Position numbers and translations under genes: made by a program | Assembly (NCBI GenBank): GCA_023052935.1 | Contig: CM041294.1 | Span: 104,192,116-104,256,115 of the forward strand | DNA length: 64,000 nucleotides | Direction: 5' to 3' | Source of the DNA: Piezodorus guildinii | Taxonomy: Eukaryota; Arthropoda; Insecta; Hemiptera; Pentatomidae | Notes under the pieces: model-generated | Databases searched by the model: none | What the model was told of the DNA's origin: nothing | Seen by the model: the letters and a program-made list of their open reading frames with translations, nothing else | In this document: in pieces, positions 59,042 through 64,000 of the stretch | Position numbering within the stretch: position 1 is the stretch's first letter | How the letters are laid out: every line of letters starts with the position of its first letter

Positions 59042-59579
59042 TTGGGTTGCAAAATAAGTTCGTACCGTTTTTTATTGGCGATTTCAATAATAACTAGAGA
59101 TTCTTGGAAATATTTTTAATCATTTATACATCCCGATATCCCGTGTTGTAGAGTGAGGGTTGTCTGTGAATAATGCTTGAATTCGGTCATCAACAACAGT
59201 TAAAGGACGACCGGATTTCTTTGCGTCTTCCAAGTTAAATTTTCCGGTTCTAAATCGAGAAAACTATTTACAGACGGTGCTTTTTCCTAAGGCATCATCG
59301 CCATACATACTGCGAATTTTGTTAACCGTCTGTGATTTTACTTTTCGGAAATAAAAAAAAAAATCATTATATTTTGATAATGATTTTTTTCTCTTCCATT
59401 TTGAGCAAGCAAAATACCACATAAAGATAAGGAATCGCGGTTGAAACTGTTGGATAAAAGTATCCTAACTATTTCTTTTTCATAATATGTAAAAATTACT
59501 GAAAAAGTAAACATGGTTTTATAAACACAGAGAGGATTGAATTAATTAGAAAACGCTAAGAACTTATTTTACAACTTAA
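59042..59579 (-). mobile_element. Mariner element, internally deleted (538 bp)
   Basis: Ends TTGGGTTGCAAAATAAGTTC (left) and TTAAGTTGTAAAATAAGTTC (right, reverse complement), flanked on both sides by TA, the mariner target duplication. The minus strand keeps part of the N-terminal helix-turn-helix region (FSRFRTGKFNLEDAKKSGRP, then NPHSTTRDIG) with stops, and lacks the whole catalytic domain. It is a different mariner lineage from 31264-32117. Confidence 0.9.
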
Positions 59580-59804
59580 TAGAAGATAATTATAATAAAT
59601 CATGTCGAAACGTATATTTTTTTGTCTTGGAGTGAATCCTACATACAATAAAGTTGGTCATTCTTTATAATACCGAGTTATACATGATTTTTAATAATGT
59701 TGTGTAGATAAGAAAATCATTTTTAGATTCACAGTAAAAGATTTATACATTTATATAAACAACTGAAAAAAAAATAAAATTGTTATTTTCAAAAGGCTTT
59801 TTTC

Positions 59805-60015
59805 TACAAAATTAAAGGTACTTTAGATTAAGAAAATTTAAAACATCGGCGTTTAAGCCCTCTCAGGCTATTTCAATCAGAATGAAACCTATATCATATT
59901 GAAGCCCATTAAAGTTTACATCAATATAGTGTTAGGCATGGTATCAAGTGACTTTTCTAGTTTGCTGATTTAACAAAAAAATAAGTTGCTGTTATCTTAC
60001 ATTTCGGGCTTATAG

Positions 60016-60090
<75 letters not shown>

Positions 60091-60840
60091 ACAATTCTTT
60101 ATTGAGTCATATTACAATCTGTCCAATTTAGGACATTTTTAATAGTGATAAAGTATAACATTCATACTACATTCACACGATATATACAAAACAATAAATT
60201 TATATAATAATAATACAATATACATATATACAAAACAAAATCATTAAAAGTATAAACAAAAGTCACTCATACCTATATACAATTCACAAGCATACAGCAC
60301 GTGAGTGGAGAATCTAACCAATGCTAGAACTCCAATATACATGTTACAAGAGGTCTCGAGGCCACTGCCGTTTCAACCTTCTAGGAGGATGGTAAGGATG
60401 TGTGGAGCTGGATAAGGATTGAGCTAGGGGATTAGGGTGATGGATAAGGCTCTGATGAAATTTAGAGAATTTTAACGGTATAAGTCTAAAATAAATGGAA
60501 TATTTAGGTCGCGGTGTAAGGTATGGTTGGATAAATAAAAAGAGACATTAACTATTGTTCGGAGGACTTTAGATTGGAAGGATTGAATGCGTTTGGAAAT
60601 TTGGCTGTCCCCCACAGTTCAAGTCCGTAGGTCCAGATAGGTTTCAGTACTGTATAGTGATTTTAAATATGAAATTTCAATTTCGTTTGTTTTTGCGCTA
60701 GACTTATCACACACACCACAGACCTTTTTGCGGGACATGGCCTGTGGGGATCCTAAAATATGTATTTCCGTTGAAAACTGGAATTGTAAAATTTTCACGA
60801 TCGCAATACTTTCCCTTACTTCATATAAAGGTAAGTGAAA
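59805..60840 (-). repeat. Dispersed repeat D, copy 3, split by a LINE
   Basis: The parts 59805-60022 and 60653-60840 align as one copy of repeat D on the minus strand, interrupted by the LINE at 60023-60652. Confidence 0.85.
60023..60652 (-). mobile_element. 5'-truncated Jockey-like LINE with a long poly(A) tail
   Basis: On the minus strand a C-terminal RT segment reads VLKPIWTYGLELWGTAKF and later RRLKRQWPRDLL, then a 3' UTR with AATAAAG about 15 nt before a poly(A) tail. The tail appears on plus as 68 T (60019-60086, the first four shared with the duplicated target). TATAGTGATTTT occurs on both sides (60011-60022 and 60653-60664) as a 12-bp target-site duplication. Frames are broken in places. 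Confidence 0.88.
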
Positions 60841-61009
60841 GGAAAAACAAATTAAAAAAAAAACATTCGGCGTAGGAATGTAGTTTTAGATAAGAAATTT
60901 TGAAATAGTAAACAATACTAATGTGTCCAGTAGAATAATTTACAGAATTGAACAACAGATCACTGATTAATTTTGGAGGATCAAGCGCTTTTTCGAATTT
61001 TTACAGGTA

Positions 61010-61255
61010 ACTGTCAAACAACACGTTCTTATTATTTCGTCTCTAGTAGACCTTTTACCATTCGTGGGCGTAATAATCTCGTCATTTATCGCCCTAAAAC
61101 ACCATCCCTACCCCCTACCCTTTTACCATTCGCATTCTCCAAGATTGATCAGAAACCTTCTCATGTTCTTAATCCTCTAGCAGATTCCCTATCTGGCTTT
61201 ACTGTTTCTTATCGAAGGTTGAAACGGCAATGGCCCCGAGAACTTTTTTAAATAT
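61010..61255 (+). pseudogene. Jockey-like LINE ORF2 C-terminal fragment
   Basis: The plus strand reads HVLNPLADSLSGF...YRRLKRQWPRELF before a stop, closely related to the end of the element at 60023-60652. Upstream it degrades. Confidence 0.7.
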
Positions 61256-61884
61256 TTATATTTGGCTCCTGATAAAAATCAGAATCTCCAAGGAAGTCCT
61301 GAGCGTCTGCATGAATAGCGTCTTTGTTCAGCCGCCATTGCCTTTGAAGGTTGAGAGAGACATAAGCATAATTTGGAGTTCTCCATCCTAAGAGTAAATA
61401 TCAATATGTGATTATTATTTAATTTTTTATTGACTATATACCTATATTTATAAAATAAAGTATTGTTTTACTTACTTTTATGGTCATCGCAGTAACAACA
61501 GTTGTGAAGCTGGATTTTTTTTTTTTTTTACGGAGGTTTGTCTTGCCATATTGCTAAGCGATACGGGGTTTGGAAACATTTGTCCTTTAAGTCGTTGAAA
61601 AAAAAAATTACCTAAAAACTTTATATAAACTGTTTTTTGAATGACTCAAAAACTATACATCTTCTGAAAAATTATAAGTACTCATCTCAAAGATAATCAA
61701 ATTTCTTTATTCATCTCAATTAGAATATTACTTCTAAAGAATCTAGCTTTATTTTTTTAACGTACCTGACATGGATATGACTCATCCTGTCCCACATTCC
61801 CCAGCAAAAATTTTAGTAACTGTATTTTTTCACCTCTAGTAGATTGGAGTTTGTAGTTAGCCGGAAGACAATGTATGCAAAATA
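61256..61884. other. AT-rich DNA with repeats F and G
   Basis: 61801-61884 is repeat F. The segment 61618-61700 (CTCAAAAACT, GTACTCAT, AAGATAATCAAATTTCT) recurs at 62318-62395, so it may be part of a larger dispersed unit. No gene. Confidence 0.45.
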
Positions 61885-62233
61885 ACAATAGTTTTTGTAT
61901 GAGAGAAGTTGGTTGAGGGTACAGTCAATTTAACACACAATTAAGCGTAAAATTAATTTATTGGTGCCGACGTTTCGGCCTAAATTATAGGCCTTCTTCA
62001 GGGTGGTTGTGTGAGCTGAGACAATAGTTTTTATTTATATACATAAACACGTTTACAATGTTTGTTCATATATTTATTTTTTCATTCTTTATATAAATGT
62101 ACCTAGACCTTCCCTAAGGAGATTAGTCTTTAACGGTGACTAACCGACTTTTGTCGTTTTCGCTCATTAATAAATGTCGAGCTCATTGCTATTTCATCTT
62201 CTTAACATAATCATCCATGTATCAGTTACCTCG
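61885..62233 (-). mobile_element. 349-bp insertion with 12-bp target-site duplication, hammerhead-bearing
   Basis: GTATGCAAAATA occurs at 61873-61884 and again at 62234-62245, and the flanks rejoin into repeat F. The interval between is therefore an insertion. It contains the hammerhead-like motif (61969-62001) and a short internal direct repeat (ACAATAGTTTTT at about 61885 and 62021). It has no coding capacity. A non-autonomous Penelope-like element is the favoured reading. Confidence 0.65.
61969..62001 (-). ncRNA. Hammerhead-ribozyme-like core (PLE type), copy 1
   Basis: Minus strand order: CTGAAGA (61995-62001 on plus), one base, GGCC, a 9-nt loop, GGCC, GAAA, then CGTC. This fits C3-A9, stem II, G12-A14, a minimal stem III ACGT and a GUC cleavage site. 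Stem I starts with G-C and G-C pairs. The third stem I pair is mismatched, so an extended stem I is unproven. A self-complementary ACGT stem III implies activity as a dimer, as described for Penelope-like elements. Confidence 0.6.
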
Positions 62234-62245
62234 GTATGCAAAATA

Positions 62246-62817
62246 TCTAAGGTTAAATATTGAGAGAAGGTCTTGTTTTAAGCAGGCTAATACCAAAATA
62301 CAAAACATTTCTAAAATTTGTAAAAATTGTTTTTCGAATAGCTCAAAAACTCTCCTGAAATATTATTGGTACTCATTTGAAAGATAGTCAAATTTCTAAC
62401 CACGTGAGAGCCGAGGCATCTTAAACAGTATTAGAAAATAATCTAAATTTATAAAAAAATATTTAAGCATATTTGGCTTCTCATCGATGTTTAGAATGCA
62501 TGTTTCCCAGGAAACCTTTTCAATTGTTATTGGGTTTTTCGCTATTGAACATATAATAATTGATTTCTAAGGCTTGAAATAGGAAAAAAGAGATTTGCTT
62601 TAGGAGTAAACCTTAAACCACGAATGGAATTAATTTATCATCATGCTTCAAACGAGTTGTTACGATAAACAATGATTATTTTTAAAAGCTAAATAATATT
62701 GGTTAATTATAGGTTTGCCTACTTCTACCTACTAGTGTGCTACTGTAACTTTGATAGAATAAAATTATGACCTAGCTCTAAATTATAACTTGATTCGTTG
62801 TGCATAGTTGAAAAGAT
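62246..62817. other. AT-rich stretch with repeat F/G remainder
   Basis: 62246-62400 continues the interrupted repeat. Nothing else is supported. Confidence 0.45.
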
Positions 62818-63108
62818 TGACCGATAGCGCAGTTGTATGTTCTTTAATTCTCCGGGTCCTGGGTTCGAATCCCGGCTGTGACAGAATATTATTTATACTG
62901 TCATTTCAGCTGTGAGGCAATCCTAGGGTACGGAGACACTTCTGAAGAAAACTCAAATTCTATAAAGTGGGTACCCGAAAATAGGGGAAAACCTTGCGAC
63001 TATTGTACTCGGCCGGATCACCTCATTGCACGGTCGTTGGCCTAGAAACAGCGCGAATCTATATGTACCGAGCCTAAGACCCTTCATAAGGACCCATTTA
63101 AACCAAAA
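62818..63108 (+). repeat. tRNA-derived SINE, family A
   Basis: The B box GGGTTCGAATCCC (62861-62873) is perfect. The body follows with CCTAGGGTACGGAGAC, TATAAAGTGGGTACCC and ACCTCATTGCACGG. Confidence 0.88.
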
Positions 63109-64000
63109 CAAAATGGAACATTCGTGGGCAAAGCCTCGAGGTAGTTTAAATAGATATGTTTGAATTTGATAACTTTATTACAATTCAAACTATCTGTTTT
63201 GAAAAAAATATTGAAAAATTACTTCAGGTATAGGTTACTACTCTCTCAAAAAATTTATTTCCATTTTCTGAAGGGTAATCCTGGTGGCTCATCCCATAGC
63301 CATAAAATACCTCGCGGCAAAGCTGTTAATCCACTGTGGCGTTGGACTACGATTGCGTTTTTCGAATGAGAAGCCGCATTGAATAGGAGGCGTATTAACA
63401 TACATTGAATAAATTTGATGAAATCGCTTTCTAATTTAGCACATGGGCGCGGTTTTCCATTGTTTTCAGAAGGATATATCATCGCCGATGAAAAGAACGC
63501 TATCGGATTTCATCGTCATGCGAGGGCGGTTATTTAGCCAACGCCGATGTAGCCATTTTGCGGAGTAACAGAGCGTGCAAGATCCTTCCGTTTAGATATA
63601 TTTCACTCAGAGTAACGATTTTTTTTTTTATTCTTCATTGCGAAATTGATATTAAATTTTTTTTTTAAAGATTGTATTAAACTAATTTGGTGTTCGTAGT
63701 ACTTAACTTCAACTTACCTCCTTATATGAATAGACTTTTAACACTAAGAAACATTAATTTTCGATTAAATTCTATAACATTGGAAAAATAAAAAAATCAA
63801 TCGAGAAAAATTCTTCTTTGGGTGATTTCCTAAGTTTCTTATCGCTTACTACATGTTTTTCACATTTTTGATTACTGAAAACAACAAGCAATAGTTATTT
63901 ACTTTAAAAAAATTTCTTATTCAATCATAAAATAGTATTTATTTCTTAAACCCATTTTACTATTCCTTGTTTTTTTTTATCGTATATATTCTTACTGAGC
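63109..64000. other. Unassigned stretch with a GC-balanced island
   Basis: 63270-63600 is GC-balanced and unique in the window, with a 75-codon minus-strand frame (63482-63255) of no recognised family. The remainder is AT-rich, with T-rich low complexity at 63610-63670. Confidence 0.4.

Noticed and set aside
62861..62873. Perfect tRNA B boxes (also at 150-162, 3651-3661, 26881-26898) as tRNA genes
   Set aside because: Each is followed by a long SINE-specific body shared among copies, and the heads do not fold as complete cloverleaves.

Overview
This window looks like nuclear DNA of an insect. The background is very AT-rich, with many (TA)n tracts and dense copies of tRNA-derived SINEs, non-LTR retrotransposons and mariner relics. 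It holds one clearly supported spliced host gene with GT-AG introns. The order cannot be fixed from sequence alone. There are no bacterial-type operons, CRISPR arrays, rRNA genes or convincing functional tRNA genes.

Layout. 1-17.2 kb is a mosaic of repeats: three tRNA-type SINE families (called A, B and C here), a decayed LINE C-terminus (2.2-3.1 kb), a dispersed 0.5 kb repeat (called D) and an RTE-like LINE endonuclease fragment (10.0-11.2 kb, minus strand). 17.2-21.7 kb is a nearly complete Jockey-type non-LTR retrotransposon with an 18/20 target-site duplication, an intact zinc-knuckle ORF1, and an ORF2 broken once at a G7 run. 21.7-37.6 kb returns to repeats: a hairpin MITE, LINE ends, a 20-bp tandem array, an internally deleted mariner and hammerhead-ribozyme-like motifs. 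37.6-55.7 kb is occupied by the host gene. 55.7-64 kb is again repeats: a second deleted mariner, a LINE inserted in a D copy with a 68-nt homopolymer tail, and a 349-bp insertion flanked by a 12-bp duplication that carries the best hammerhead-like motif.

The host gene is a secreted CLIP-type serine protease homologue (SPH). Ten coding exons (44248-55056) splice in frame to 887 residues. A TATA box with a 30-nt non-coding first exon at 37631-37690 is the likely promoter. The trypsin-like domain keeps the His and Asp of the triad, but the catalytic Ser is Gly (GDGGGP), so it should not be a working protease. The CLIP-like cysteines are split by 323 residues of Pro/Tyr/His-rich sequence bracketed by two furin-type sites and encoded by phase-0 exons.

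The most unusual items are (1) the split CLIP scaffold with an apparently excisable or skippable insert, (2) three hammerhead-type motifs sharing an 18-nt core spacing, with compensatory changes in stem II, one inside an insertion with clean target-site duplication, (3) a perfect 22-bp hairpin in intron 1, and (4) antisense protein-like islands inside introns of the SPH gene.
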